In this document: positions 23,487-36,255 of the stretch, in pieces
Numbering within the stretch: the first letter of the stretch is position 1
Layout of the letters: the number at the start of each line of letters is the position of its first letter
NCBI GenBank assembly: GCA_027924585.1
Contig: BSBM01001719.1
Location: 8,056,001 to 8,120,000, forward strand
Length of the DNA stretch: 64,000 bases
Source: Larix kaempferi
Taxonomy: Eukaryota > Streptophyta > Pinopsida > Pinales > Pinaceae
Direction: 5' to 3'
Notes under the pieces: model-generated
Told to the model about the DNA's origin: nothing
Database searches by the model: none
The model's input: the letters and a program-made list of their open reading frames with translations, nothing else
Translations under genes and position numbers: made by a program

Positions 23487-23496
23487 CCCCCCCTTA
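23487..23496 (-). promoter_or_regulatory. Polypurine tract of G1
   Basis: The minus strand reads taaggggggg directly before the LTR start TGTATGTCACC. Confidence 0.8.
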
Positions 23497-23544
23497 AGTC
23501 TCAGCATCATCCTCGATGTTGTTTATTCACTCTCTGAGCGTTCC

Positions 23545-24889
23545 TGAAATAGAGTTGGGTATGTTGCCCGCATACTACTCTCCAACTCTCGGGTTTCCTC
23601 TTCTGGGCTAAGGTGCTTCCATTGCACCTTTACCTACCCATTGGTGCGATTCCAGAGTAGAGTTTCCCTCCTTTCGAGGATATAGTCCGGTTCCACCTGA
23701 AAATCGTCGGCTTGTTCTACCTGTACATCATTTAAATTTATAACATGAGTAGCATCATGTATATATTTCTTTAAAACTGAAATATGAAAAACATTATGCA
23801 TTTTTAGATTTGGTGGCAAAGCTAGTTGATATGCCACAGGTCCAACCCTTGACAAAATTTCGAAAGGACCAGAGTACCTGGGTGCCAGCTTGGCACAGCT
23901 TCCTAGTTTTAATGAACTCTTCTTTGGTCTTACCTTAATGAAAACATCTTCACCAACCTAGAACTCTTTATGATTCCTTTTAATATTTGCTTGACTTTTC
24001 TGCCTATCTTGGGCAGCTTTAATATTTCTTTGTACCTGTTGCATGGTTAGTTCTATTTCCTTCAACAATTCAGGTCCTAAAATAAATCTATTAACTGGAT
24101 TATTCCAAGAAACTGGTGTATTAAATTTCCTAACATAAAGAATTTCAAAAGGGATAAGCCTGGTTGATGCATGATAATGGTTGTTATATGCAAATTCTAC
24201 TAAATGCAAATAATCCTCCCTCTTACCAGGCTGGTCCTTTACATACATCCTCAGCATGTCTTCCAATATCTGATTCACTCTTTCTGTCTATCCATCCGTT
24301 TGTGGATGAAATGATGTGCTGAAATTTAAGGTTGTACTCAACCCTTTAAACAAAGATCTCCAGAATTTTCCAATAAACTTAGAATCACGGTCTGAAACTA
24401 TCACTTTTGGTATTCCATGTAATCGAAAATTTTGTTTCATAAAAATTTCTGCAATGTCTGGAGCCTTATGAGTTATTTTTACTGGTATAAAATGTGCTTC
24501 CTTGTTGAGTTTATCCACTACTACCATGATGGAATCATTTTGTTTCTGATTCTTGGGTAGTCCGGTAACAAAATCTATGCTTATGATCTCCCATTTCCAG
24601 CTAGGTATAGGTAATGGCTGTAACACTCCAGCCGGATGCTAATGTTCAACTTTTATCTTTTGACAGTCAAAGCATTTAGCTATATATTTTGCTACTTCAT
24701 CCTTCATTCTGGGCCAATAATACTCTTTCCATAACATAGTGATGGTTTTATGATAACCTGGGTGGCCAAAATAATGACTTTTGTGCATCTCATCTAAAAT
24801 CAGAATTTTTATATTTGGTACATTGGGCACATATAATCTGTTTTTGTACAACAACAAGCCATTTTCTTTTATCTTGAAATCTACCATAG
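23545..24889 (-). pseudogene. Chromovirus integrase with C-terminal chromodomain (G1), broken
   Basis: On the minus strand the zinc finger (HKSHYFGHPGYHKTI... CFDCQKIK) is at 24887-24639. After a stop the core runs 24626-24288 with WEIISIDFVTGLP and VIVSDRDSKF. A stop falls just before the conserved Glu region at about 24287. The C-terminal part continues at 24278-23958 and 23855-23634 ([13 protein letters not shown]). A chromodomain follows with [11 protein letters not shown] and, past a stop near 23633, VQWKHLSPEEATWEFE-type sequence. The chromodomain is known to guide integration to chromatin marks in this group. Confidence 0.8.
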
Positions 24890-26649
24890 AATTTTCAGAA
24901 TTATTTTCTGCTGTCTTTTCATGTAATTTTCTGTATTCTTCATCTGTTTAATTCCCTTCAAAAATATGATTTTCCAAATCTATTGTGTATGTGCTGATGG
25001 ATGAAATAAAATTTAACTTTGCATTACGACTTAAAGCATCAGCAACCTTATTCTCTTTACCATTTATATGCTAAATTTCAAAATCATATTCACTTAGAAA
25101 GGTTAGCCATCTAGCCTGTCTAGCATTCAAATTCATATGATCTAGTAAATACTTCAGCCCCATGTTATCTGTCATCAAAGAAAATTTTCTTCCATTTTCA
25201 AGGCATGTATTACTGCTAATAATTCTAGATCATAAGTAGAGTAATTTTTCTCATGTATTTTCAGCTTTCTAGACTCATATGCAACAGCATGTCCTTCTTG
25301 TGATAGGACTCCATCGAGTCCATCATTACATGCGTCGGTGCCTACTATAAAATCTTTATTAGGATCTGCAATTCTCAGAATAGGAGCCATAGTTAGTAAT
25401 TCCTTCAAGTTCTTAAAACTGTATGCACACTTTTGATCCCATATAAACTTCTTACCCTTCTTCTGTAAAGAGCTTATGGGGTTTGCAATCTTTGAAAAAC
25501 CTTCTATGAATTTTCTATAATATCTTGTAATCCCCATAAATGATCGAACGTTTGTCACATATTTAGGAACCGGCCATTCATTAATGGATTTTATCTTATC
25601 GGGTTCAACCGAAATTCCTTCCTTAGAGATTATGTGACCTAAATACTGAATCCTATCCTTGTGAAAGTCACACTTACTAAACTTAGCATATAACTGATGA
25701 TCTCTCAGAACTTGTAAAATAATACGCAGATGTTCGCCATGTTCTTCCTTACTTTTAGAATATACTAGAATGTCATCTACGAACACAATGACGAACTTAT
25801 CCAAATATTTGTGTAGAATATTGTTCATTAAGAACATAAATACTGATGGGGCATTCGTCAACCCAAATGGCATGACTACTAACTCATAATGTCCATATCG
25901 AGTTCTAAAGGTTGTTTTAAAAATATCCTCATCCTTCACATGAACTTGTTGATATCCTGACCTCAAATTAATCTTTGAAAATATCGTCACTCCACGCAGC
26001 TGATCAAATAGATCGTCTATGTGGGGCAATGGATATCGATTCTTGATTGTCATCTTATTCAGTTGGCGATAATCTATACAAAGTCTTAAAGTTCCATCCT
26101 TCTTCTTAAGAAATATAATAGGTGCTCCCCAAGGAGACACACTAGGTATTATTTAGTTTTTATCAATCAGTTCCTTCAAATGTGATTTCAACTCATTTAA
26201 TTCCAGTATATTCATCCTATATGGATCTTTAGAGTTCGGTACCGCACCCAGTATCAGTTCAATAGTAAAATTGAGATCCCTCTTTGGGAGCAACCCTGGA
26301 ATATCTTCTGGAAAAACATCCTGGAATTCTTTTAGGACAGGTAAGTCTTCTAGTTTCAGTTTGTCCTCTTTTGTAATTAACTCCTCATGTACTACATTCA
26401 CTACAAACATCTTACATCCTTTTCTAACTTCTATTTTTACTTGCATAGCTGAAATCTGCCTAAGTGATGTCTTTCTAGGAATAACCTTTACTTCTACTCT
26501 TTCTCCTTCATCATTTAGATAGGTAAAACCTTTCTCATAACAATTCAAAATAACATGATGGGATTCTAACCAATCCATTCCAATTAAGATGTCATAGGAT
26601 CCTAAAGGTAAAACATTTAACTTGGTTTGTGTCTTTAACTGATTCATAG
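24890..26649 (-). pseudogene. Chromovirus RT-RNase H (G1), broken
   Basis: Minus-strand frame 26647-26153 holds the protease-RT linker, ending in [14 protein letters not shown] stop precedes RT, which is open at 26140-25175. It has [15 protein letters not shown], the FVDD active site, [16 protein letters not shown] and the RNase H start [16 protein letters not shown] with [12 protein letters not shown]. Compared with G2 the RNase H has lost about 20 bases near 25180, which shifts the frame. The remainder to 24890 is readable only in fragments. Confidence 0.8.
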
Positions 26650-26949
26650 ATAAAATACACCTTTCAACAAAATCAGAAACTTTTCTTTTTGTTCCTGTTG
26701 CTACTCTAATTAACTAGGATTTATTAAATTTTTATGTTTTCAATTTAAGATGTTCTACTATATCTGGAGATATATAACTTAGGATAGCACCTGGATCAAT
26801 CAAAATAGAAACTGGATGGTTTTGTAGAACACCTTCAATCTCTACCATAGAGACTTGATGCTCGGCTTGCCTGTTTTCTAGAGCTGCATTAATTCTAGGC
26901 ATGTCTCTTGCCAAGTCTCCCACAGTAGGTTCATCTTGTATGGAGTGAA
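26650..26949 (-). pseudogene. Chromovirus aspartic protease region (G1), altered site
   Basis: The minus-strand frame 26923-26732 has HQVSMVEIEGVLQNHPVSIL, then IDPGAILSYIS, where retroviral-type proteases have D(S/T)GA. The Ser/Thr after the catalytic Asp is Pro here. The frame ends in stops near 26731. Confidence 0.7.
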
Positions 26950-28204
26950 TATTATTTGTTGTCCGCTTCCTTTTGGGACATTCTGAAGCATAATGAGGAC
27001 CTTGACACTCAAAACATTTGATAGGTTCCCTCTAGTCATTAGTTCTGGTAACATTGGGTGTATTTCTGAGAGCTGTAAAATTCTGTGGTTGATTATTCCT
27101 GTGACTGTTTCCTTGGAAATTTCGATTTGGAAATTTTTTCTTTTGAAAACCAGAATTTCCAGTGAACCTGAAATTTTTCTTCTTCAGCTCAAAAAGGTTG
27201 GGTTTATGATTTTTCCAGTTAGATATCCCTTCTCTTTTCCGGTTAATATGATAGTAGAAAGTTGCTTTCCTCATGGCTTCTTCTAAGGTCTTTGGATTGT
27301 CATACTCTGTTTTGTCCTTGATGTTGAAAGGTAGGCAACTCAGATACCTTTGAATATTTGGTTTCTCCTCCACAAGATATGGCACATACCTTAGCAAATT
27401 CAGAAATTTGTTGTTCAGCTCTTTCATGTTCATGGTTCCCAATTTTAGATCATAAAATTCCTTAGACTTTTCTTCATAATATTGTTCAGATAGGAATTTC
27501 TTCTTGAAATACCATTTAAAAGTGCTCCAATTTACATCTTTGTCCTTGATTCCCTTCACTCTTTTGATGTCCTGCCACCAAATATCTGCCTTATCAATCA
27601 AGTTGTATATGGCCATCTTTTCCTTTAATGATTCTAAATAAGCATAGATTTGAAAGTATTTCTTCATGCCGGACAGCCATGCTTCAGCTGTCTCTCCTTT
27701 CTCAGTTTCACCATTAAAAGTTGGGGGTTTGATTTTCTTGAACTCCCCAAAAATCTATTCATATTGTTTGTGTCTTTTTCTTTTGCGTTTGTAATCTCCT
27801 TCATTGCTATCACTTGAATAATTACGTTTCTTTTTGCGTTTTTCATTGGCAGCTTCTGATGATGTTGAATTGTTGTTCACATCATCAGTTTTCACTTTAT
27901 TACCCTTGTCTCGATGAGGTAAGTCTTCAATCTTGGAGGTATTTTCAATCCCTCTATCATGTTCATCAATTGGGCACTGATTGAACAGTACTTGGTTAAG
28001 TTCCTCTTGTTCCTTCAGAATTCTTTCATTGTCCTGTTTAACAAATCTTATTTCTGCTTTTAACTCTTGAAATGCACGTAACAATTCTGATGAATTGTCA
28101 TTCAATTCACCATGGACTTCTTCTTCATAATGTTGTCTCGTGCTATTATTTGTATGACTGTTCGGTCGAAATCTGTCCTCCATATGTTCAGTTGATCCTT
28201 CCAT
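26950..28204 (-). pseudogene. Chromovirus gag (G1), broken
   Basis: It starts at the ATG at 28204 on the minus strand (MEGSTEHMEDRFRPN), about 130 bases after the primer site. The first segment (to 27755) is acidic then Lys/Arg-rich. A shifted frame 27667-27032 has the gag core (KADIWWQDIKRVKG, FLNLLRYVPYL, RYLSCLPF). After a stop at 27032 comes the zinc knuckle CFECQGPHYASEC near 27010-26970. Confidence 0.8.
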
Positions 28205-28332
28205 ACGTGTAGCTTAGAAAACAAATTTATGTATAACAAAAATAATTTAAATTGAATTAGTAAAGATTTATGTTATCATAAAATTTTCTGTTGCGTGTTC
28301 TTTGGACCTTTTTAGGCTGAGAGTTCGAACAT

Positions 28333-28346
28333 GAGCTCTGATACCA
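28333..28346 (-). promoter_or_regulatory. Primer binding site (tRNA-iMet), G1
   Basis: The minus strand reads tggtatcagagctc, two bases from the LTR end, matching the initiator-Met primer site over its core. Confidence 0.85.
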
Positions 28347-28348
28347 CA

Positions 28349-31300
28349 TGTAACATCCCCATAAATTCACAAAAATTTAAAATTTTTAAAGTAGCAATAA
28401 ATACTGAATTTGCTAATGAGGAACATAAAATAATAGTTAAATATCTTAAATAATTTAATGATAAAAACACATCGAAATTCTTACAACAAATTATGATGAT
28501 AGTTGTATTTGCTAATGCGGAAATAAATGGATACTAGTCTTTTAACAAAAGACAATTTACGATCATAACACAAAAATACATCTTGAGATCTGCTTGTGTT
28601 TACTTGTAAACTGCATGCTGTACATAAGTTTGTACTATAATTAATTTTTTGGTAAAGTACTAACAATTTACTTTTGAATGATGAAAAAGGGGTCCGACGA
28701 GGTACCCTGAGGTTTACTTAGCTAAGTTTAGCTAAAGCATTTGAACATGTTTCACTGTGCAGTAACGCAAGTAAGAATAATAAGACAATTCAAGTGTTTA
28801 AGAGTGAATATGTTTTTCAATTCATCGTCAATGTATTGTGAAAAACCTTAAGTACTTCCTTGCATGCAAGTTAATGAAGGTATGGATCTTTATCCTACTT
28901 CTCATTTACGTGCTAGTTTACAAGATTATTAGTGCTATCAGAATCTTGTCGTCATTTTTCATTATGCAAGTAATGGTAATAACATGCACACTCACTATGT
29001 GAATAATTCTACTTATACGTTGTTTTATATTAAAATAACTTGATTTCAGTGTGTGGATTTTAACTCGCAACTATTAGAATAATAATGGTAGCTCGTATAA
29101 TTCTCCATCATAAGTCTATATAGAACTATGCTAAAATAGCAATTGTCTATTATAATATTAGCATCATATTATGATAATACTAATGTGAAATTACTACACT
29201 CTGGAAATTAGACCTTTCTATTTTATTATTTAAAGATTGAATATGTATAGGACCTTGTAAACTAGAGATAACAATATGAACTAAAGTTACGATGTGTGTA
29301 ATATGGAATCCTAAGTATACACTAAGTATTGAATAACCTTTATGAATATGATCTATAATGATATGAAGTCATATAGTAACTAAGCAACCATGATAACTTG
29401 GTATTCTACGATTTAACCTTTGGAAAGTATTATAAATACAAATGTCGACTTTAAACATGGAATATGTAAATAGTTAGTATGTTGAAAACCCTAACTAGTC
29501 CTGCGATATGATAATGGACCGGCATTAAATGTTTAGCTTGGTGGCAGGTTTTCGTATCAAGTCGAGCATTAAAGTCGCATGCCTACAACGTTGAGTGGAT
29601 TTCCTAGCTGGTGCCATCGTGGTTGTCCACGAGCTTATGCATCACGTTATAGTAAAACTCGAATGCTTTCAAATGCCGAGCTGTACACTGTTTTGACCCT
29701 TGGTTTAGTGAGCTGGAGTTATGGTGGAGAGGGCAATTAATATAGTATCAAGTGTAGTTTTTTCCCGAATTTCAACATGCCTTGTTGGCTTCACCTCTGT
29801 CGTTTATCTCACATGTTTACGCGGTTATCATTTTATTTTTTCATTCATTGTGTTGGGAAAGGTTCTGTGGAGAGGCCGACAGGCTGCTGCAATGTAGGGT
29901 TCAGTAGTTTGTATTTCGGAGGATTCCTTCCTCAAGTTTGAACCCTAGACCTATTGGGAGAACATACTAGTTCGAGGTCTTTGTCTTCCCGTAGAGCCGA
30001 GCCATATTTGCAACCGTGGTAGCTATTCAGGGTTTTTGTTGAAATATTTGAACCAAGGTTCGATTCTCATGAAAAAATAGACCGATGTTCTCAGAACTGG
30101 GACTTTCTCCAAAGTAATTGATAGATGATTTCGTCAGTTTCATCTGCTTATGATGTCTCTTACTCCAGAAATTACATTAATAAGGTAATGTCTTCAATTA
30201 TGCAAAGTATATGGTATTCATAATGTTCCAAGTTTAAACTTTGTGTATTTCTTCATTTAACCTCGTTCTGCTTTTTGTTGCAGGTTCATTCTTCATCAAT
30301 AGTTTAGAGAGTTCGAAAGCTTGGTGGATTACTTTTGCTCTACTTACTTTGTAAGCCTCGATGGTTCCTCCCTCGTAGGTTCTCCTTTGGCATGATTTGG
30401 CTGGTGTTTACAGTTTGACGAGAGTTGGAATTTCTATCCCTAACAAGGGTAATGGCCGAAGTTAGAAATCTTTTTAGGACAATATTGTACGAGGATAAAT
30501 CCTCAGTTTATGTTGCTATTCGGCACAATAGTGTTTTGTTGCGCCGTTTAAAATGACTGTGAACTTATTTTACGATGTGGTTGTTAGAGGAATGAACCCT
30601 ATGTGGTTTAGGAACCTTGAAAGGTTTTCAATGTAAACTCTGACAATGGTTTGACTATATTGATAAATGTGAAAATAACCGTGAGCCGAGGGTTAAATCA
30701 TTTCTACAAAACCTGGAAAGTGTGGTGTTAATGTTTATAATTTTGTTTGTATAAGTTGATAATTTGGTTTAGAAAAACAAATGTTGCCTCCAGCCGAGAG
30801 TTGTAGGTTACATATTTCTCGATAGATCAACCCTGTGCTCGTATTGTTTTTAAATTTGAGTTTGGAAGATGATGTTGTGCAAACTTGAACTGTTATGTGT
30901 TTGTAATGGCTATATGCCACAGGGTTCGACCTTGTTCCAACAGTCGAAACCCTACCCTGTAGGTTTCGTTTGGTAATTTTTTCCTTTTACTGTGTTAATA
31001 AAAGACTATGCTATCATTTGGTTAGTGGCTGAGAGCCAGCTCCATGTTTTGTTTCGTCAACTTAGTACTAAGATCTAGTGTTTATGTATTTCTATGTTTT
31101 GTTTTCATTTAAAGTTCGTGTAGGTATTCCATGGTAATTGAACATGAAATCGTAATCTATTTGGAAAAATGATGGTATTTGTATTTCAAATCTGAGTATA
31201 AGGTTTTTACCATCGAACCACTTATGAAACTGTAATGATTTGTTTTTCCCTATTTAGGGCTTCAATTCTATGTTTAAAGTTTTGCAAAAGAAAGTTAAAA

Positions 31301-32745
31301 ATAACAATAGTACAGAGTTAGGGTTCTATCTATAATGAATGTGTTTAAATTTAATGATTATAGTCCATAATAAATCAAAATATTGAGAAATGAGTACTGC
31401 AATAAAATAGTGATATTTAGTGATGAAAATAATAAGTGTTTATTTATCGTTTGTAAGTAATAACTCTGTAAAGCAGAATATTTGCAGCTGTTAAAATTTC
31501 TAGAATATATACTGTCTGAAACAATTGGATTTATAACACCCTACTGTTGAAATAGAATACATAGTATTAGTTGTCAACAATGGATAATGATAATTGAAAA
31601 CCTAGTTTTGTACAGAGATGACATGTCTTTCTTTTGTAACTAAGTATAGGAATGCTAAATATTTGTTTTATAATGTGTTGTTCTATATTCTTAGTTTAAA
31701 CATACATAATTGATACTTCAGAATTTAAAAGAAATACTACAGTATTTCTCTAATCATTCAATTGGCATTCTGCCCATCATTCATCTATATTAATTTTACT
31801 TCTCTGTACTAGAGTACTATACAGAAAACAGTATGGGAAAAATACAGAAAGGATTTTAATCAATCATCTCATCTACTCAAAGATCATTATATAAAATCAT
31901 CTCTAGGTTAGAAATTGAAACAGTTTCTTCTGTATAACTGTAAATACTAAATCTATAATATAGAAAATCATTTAACTGTAAACAATAAGACAGAACAGTA
32001 GAACCTGATTGACTGCAGTAGAAACAAACAACCCAAGAAGCCTATTCCACCCAACCTATTCCTAAAGACATCCAAATTACTTGCCTTAGCACCCCCGAGC
32101 CTGTTCACTAAACCACTAGGAAGAAGAATCTGTAGAAGCATTAGCTCAATCTACTTGCAGCAACAAAGTAGTTCATCCAATCATATAGACTTAGAATTCA
32201 AATAGACCTGCACCAACACCTCTAGGTATTTCCTCAGAATATTTCAGCAGCCTCACAATGCACTTCCACTTAGCCTCCCTATTCAAATCTCTCAGTGATC
32301 ACCTGATACACTTGAGGAATTATTTCTGTAGAAAATAATGTAGAGTTCCCCGCTCAATTTGCATTTCCTTATCTAGGCTTCTTATGCCTTTTAGTGGTTA
32401 ACCTAGTCATTAATGAGCCATCATCTCTCTTCCACCCACCTAGGGGATAATGCCACAAATTTAGGGGTAGTTGTCCCATAACCAACAGCTAGTGGTGGAG
32501 TGAAAATGCTGACATTTGTCCCATGCCTTCTAACAGCTTCCATTCCTCCTAGTGGGTCAGTGAACACTCATTTAACAGTTCCCTTGGCTGTTTGTCTCCT
32601 TTTTTTAATTTATTAAATAATAATTAGTAATTACAATCATCCTTGACCAATATTTGGTCATAATTACAAAACTTTGTAATTATAATTTAATATAATGTTT
32701 TTGCAATAAAATAAATAGTCCCAAAATTTGGGTAGGTGACATACA
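28349..32745 (-). repeat. Chromovirus LTR2, 4.4 kb, shared by bodies G1 and G2
   Basis: It is bounded by the G1 primer site on the left (plus strand tgtaacatcccc) and the G2 polypurine tract on the right (plus strand ...gacataca). On the minus strand it runs TGTATGTCACC...GATGTTACA. At 4,397 bp it is very long for a plant LTR and shows no convincing coding capacity. It acts as 5' LTR of G1 and 3' LTR of G2. Confidence 0.9.
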
Positions 32746-32755
32746 CCCCCCTTAA
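32746..32755 (-). promoter_or_regulatory. Polypurine tract of G2
   Basis: The minus strand reads ttaagggggg directly before the LTR start. Confidence 0.8.
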
Positions 32756-32801
32756 GACTCAACATCATCCTCGATGTTGTTTATTCACTCTCTGAGTGTT
32801 C

Positions 32802-34025
32802 CTAAAACAGAGTTGGGTATGCTTCCCGCATACTACTCTCAAACTCCCAGGTTGCCTCTTCTGGGCTAAGGTGCTTCCATTGCACCTTTACCTGCCCAAT
32901 GGTGCAATTCCAGAGTAGAGTTTCCCTCCTTTCGAGGATATAGTCCGATTCCACCTGAAAATCACCGTCTTGTTCCACCTGTACATCATTCCAATTTATA
33001 ACATGAGTAGCATCATGTATATATTTCTTTAAAACTGAAATATGAAAAACATTATGTATTTTTAGATTTGGTGGCAAAGCTAGTTGATATGCCACGAGTC
33101 CAACCCTTGACAAAATTTCGAAAGGACCACAATACCTAGGTGCCAACTAGGCACAGCTTCCCAGTTTTAATGAACTCTTATTTGGTCTTACCTTAATGAA
33201 AACATGTTCACCAACTTGGAACTCTTTATGAGTCCTTTTAAGATCTGCTTGACTTTTCTGCCTATCTTGGGCAGCTTTAAGATTTCTTTGTACCTGTTGC
33301 ATGGTTGGTTCTATTTCCTTCAACAATTCAGGTCCTAAAATAACTCTATTAACTAGATCATTCCATGAAACTGGTGTATTATATTTCCTACCATAAAGAA
33401 TTTCAAAAGGGATAAGCCTGACTGATGCATGATAATGGTTTTTATATGCAAATTCTACTAAATGCAAATAGTCCTCCCACTTACCAGGCTGGTCCTTTAC
33501 ATACATCCTTAGCATGTCTTCCAATATATGATTCACTCTTTCTGTCTATTTATCCCTTTGTGGATGAAATGTTGTGCTGAAATTTAAGGTTGTATTCAAC
33601 CCTTTAAACAAAGATCTCCAGAATTTTCCAGTAAACTTAGAATCACGTTCTAAAACTATCACTTTTGGTATTCCATGTAATCAAAAAATCTGTTTCATAA
33701 AAAATTTTGCAATGTCTGGAGCCTTATGAGTAGATTTTATTGGTATAAAATGTGTTTCCTTGCTGAGTTTATCAACTACTACCATGATGGAATCATTTTG
33801 TTTCTGATTCTTGGGTAGTCCGTTAACAAAATCTATGCTTAGGATCCCCCATTTCCAGCTAGGTATAGGTAATGGCTGTAACAGTCCAACCGGATGCTGA
33901 TGTTCAACTTTTACCTTTTGATAGTCAAAGCATTTAGCTATATATTCCGCTACTTCATCCTTCATTCTAGGCCAATAATACTCTTTCTGTAACATAGTGA
34001 TGGTTTCTGATAACCTAGGTGGCAA
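32802..34025 (-). pseudogene. Chromovirus integrase and chromodomain (G2), broken
   Basis: Zinc-finger C-terminal part and core lie at 34025-33681 (WKWGILSIDFVNGLP, second core motif degraded). The C-terminal domain is at 33536-33147 and the chromodomain region at 33146-32802, which is open to its own stop. The chromodomain reads [15 protein letters not shown] then GQVKVQWKHLSPEEATWEFE, with the Tyr and two Trp positions of the aromatic cage present. Breaks occur near 33680 and 33537. Confidence 0.8.
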
Positions 34026-35686
34026 AAATAATGATTTTTGTGCATCTCATCTAAAATCAGAATTTTTATCTTTGGTACATTGGGCACATATAATCTATTT
34101 TTGTACAGCAACAAGCCATTTTCTTTTAACCTAAAATCTGCCATAGAATTTTCAGAATTATTTTCTGTTGTCTTTCCATGTAATTTTATGTATTCTTCAT
34201 CTGTTTTAATCCCTTCAAAAATCAGATTTTCCAAATCTGTTGTGTATGTGCTGATGGCTAAAATAAAATTTAGCTTTGCATTACGACTTAAAGCATCAGC
34301 AACCTTGTTCTCTTTACCCTTTATATGTTGAATTTCAAAATCATATTCACTTAGAAAGGTTAGCCATCTAGCATTTCTAGCATTCAAATTCGTCTGATCT
34401 AGTAAATACTTCAGCCCCATGTTATCTATCATCAAAGTAAATTTTCTGCTAATAAGATGTTGACACCACATTTTCAAGGCATGTATTATTGCTAATAATT
34501 CTAGATCATAAGTAGAGTAATTTTTCTCATGTATTTTCAGCTTTCTAGACTCATATGCAACAGCATGTCCTTCTTGTGTTAGTACTCCACCGAGTCCGTC
34601 ATTACATGCGTCAGTGCATACTATAAAATCTTTATTAGGATCTGCAATTCTCAGAATAAGCGCTATAGTTAGTAATTCCTTGAACTTCTTAAAACTGTCT
34701 ACACATTTTTTATCCCATACAAACTCCTTCCCCTTCTTCTATAAGGAGGTTATGGGGTTTGCAATCTTTGAAAAACCTTCTATGAATTTTCTACAATATC
34801 TTGTAATCCCCATAAATGATCGAACGTCCGTCACATCTTTAGGAACCGACCATTCATTAATGGCTTTTATCTTATCGGGGTCAACCGAAATTCCTGCCTT
34901 AGAGATTATGTGACCTAAATACTAAATCTTGTCCTTGTGAAAGTCACACTTACTAAACTTAGCATATAACTGATGATCTCTCAAAACTTGTAAAATAATA
35001 TGCAGATGTTCATCATGTTCTTCCTTACTTTTAGAATATACTAGAATGTCATCTATGAACACAATGGCAAACTTATCCAAATATTTGTGTAGAATATTGT
35101 TCATTAAGCACATAAATACTACCGGGGCATTAGTCAACCCAAATGGCATGACTACGAACTCATAATGTTCATATCGATTTCTAAAGGTTGTTTTAAAAAT
35201 ATCCTCATCCTTCACATGAACTTGATGATACCTTGATGTCAAATCAATATTTTAAAATATCGTTGCTCCATGCAGTTGATCAAAGAGATCGTCTATGCGG
35301 GGCAACAGATATCGATTCCTTATTGTCATCTTATTTAGTTGGCGATAATCTATACAAATTCTTAAAGTTTCATCGTTCTTCTTAACAAATATAACAAGTG
35401 CTCCCCAAGGAGACACGCTAGGTCTTATATAGTTTTTATCAATAAGTTCCTTCAACTGTGATTTCAACTCATTTAATTCCAATATATTCGTCCTATATGG
35501 AGCTTTAGAGTTCAGTACCGCACCCGGTATCAGTTCAATAGTAAAATCGAGATCCCTCTTCTGGGGTAACCCTGGAATCTCTTCTGGAAAAACATCCTCA
35601 AATTCTTTTAGGAAAGGTATGTCTTCTAGTTTCAGTTTGTCCTCTTTTCTAATTAACTCCTCATGTACTACATTCACTGCAAACAT
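33962..35686 (-). pseudogene. Chromovirus RT-RNase H (G2), broken
   Basis: Minus-strand pieces: 35686-35252 ([18 protein letters not shown]), 35242-34922 ([13 protein letters not shown], active site FIDD), a poorly open stretch 34913-34478, then 34477-33962. The last has the RNase H end (GLKYLLDQTNLNARNARW, GKENKVADALSR) and the integrase zinc-finger start. The RNase H C-terminus missing in G1 is present here. Confidence 0.8.
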
Positions 35687-35725
35687 CTTACATCCTTTTC
35701 TAACTTATCTTTTTACTTGCATAGC

Positions 35726-36255
35726 TTAAATCTGTCTAAGTGATGTCTTTCTAGGAATACCCTTTACTTCTACTCTTTCTCCTTCATCATTTAGATAGGT
35801 AAAACTTATCTCATAACAATTCAAAATAACATGATGGGATTCTAACCAGTCCATTCCAATTAAGATGTCATGGGATCCTAAAGGTAAAACATTTAACTTG
35901 GTTTGTGTCTTTAACTGATTCATAGATATAATACAACTTTCAACAAAATCAGACACTTTTCTTTTTGTTCCTGTTGCTAGTCTAACTAACCAGGATTTAT
36001 TAATTTTTTATGTTTTCAATTTAAGATGTTCTACTATATCTAGAGATATATAACTCAGGCTAGTGCCTATATCAAACAAAATAGAAACTGGATGGTTTTG
36101 TAGCATACCTTCAATCTCTACCATAGAGACTTGATGTTCAACTTTCCTGTTATCTAGAGCTACATTAATTCTGGGCATGTCTCTTGACAAGTCTCCCACA
36201 GTAGGTTCAGCTTGTATGGAGTGAATATTATTGGTTGTCCGCTTCCTTTTGGGAC
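35726..36255 (-). pseudogene. Chromovirus protease region (G2), altered site
   Basis: The segment at about 36155-36008 reads HQVSMVEIEGMLQNHPVSIL then FDIGTSLSYIS, so the D(S/T)G motif is DIG here. The protease-RT linker at 35956-35726 contains LNVLPLGSHDILIGMDWLES, typical of the end of gypsy proteases. Confidence 0.7.

Larger units (their letters stand above)
23487..28348 (-). mobile_element. Chromovirus (Ty3/gypsy) body G1
   Basis: The minus-strand interior runs from the primer site (28346-28333) to the polypurine tract (23496-23487). The order is gag, protease, RT, RNase H, integrase and chromodomain, which is the chromovirus arrangement. Stops and small indels break every gene. It shares LTR2 with body G2, giving an LTR-body-LTR-body-LTR array. 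The TGTAACATCCC-type LTR edge and the chromodomain suggest a Tekay/Del-like group, by inference. Confidence 0.85.
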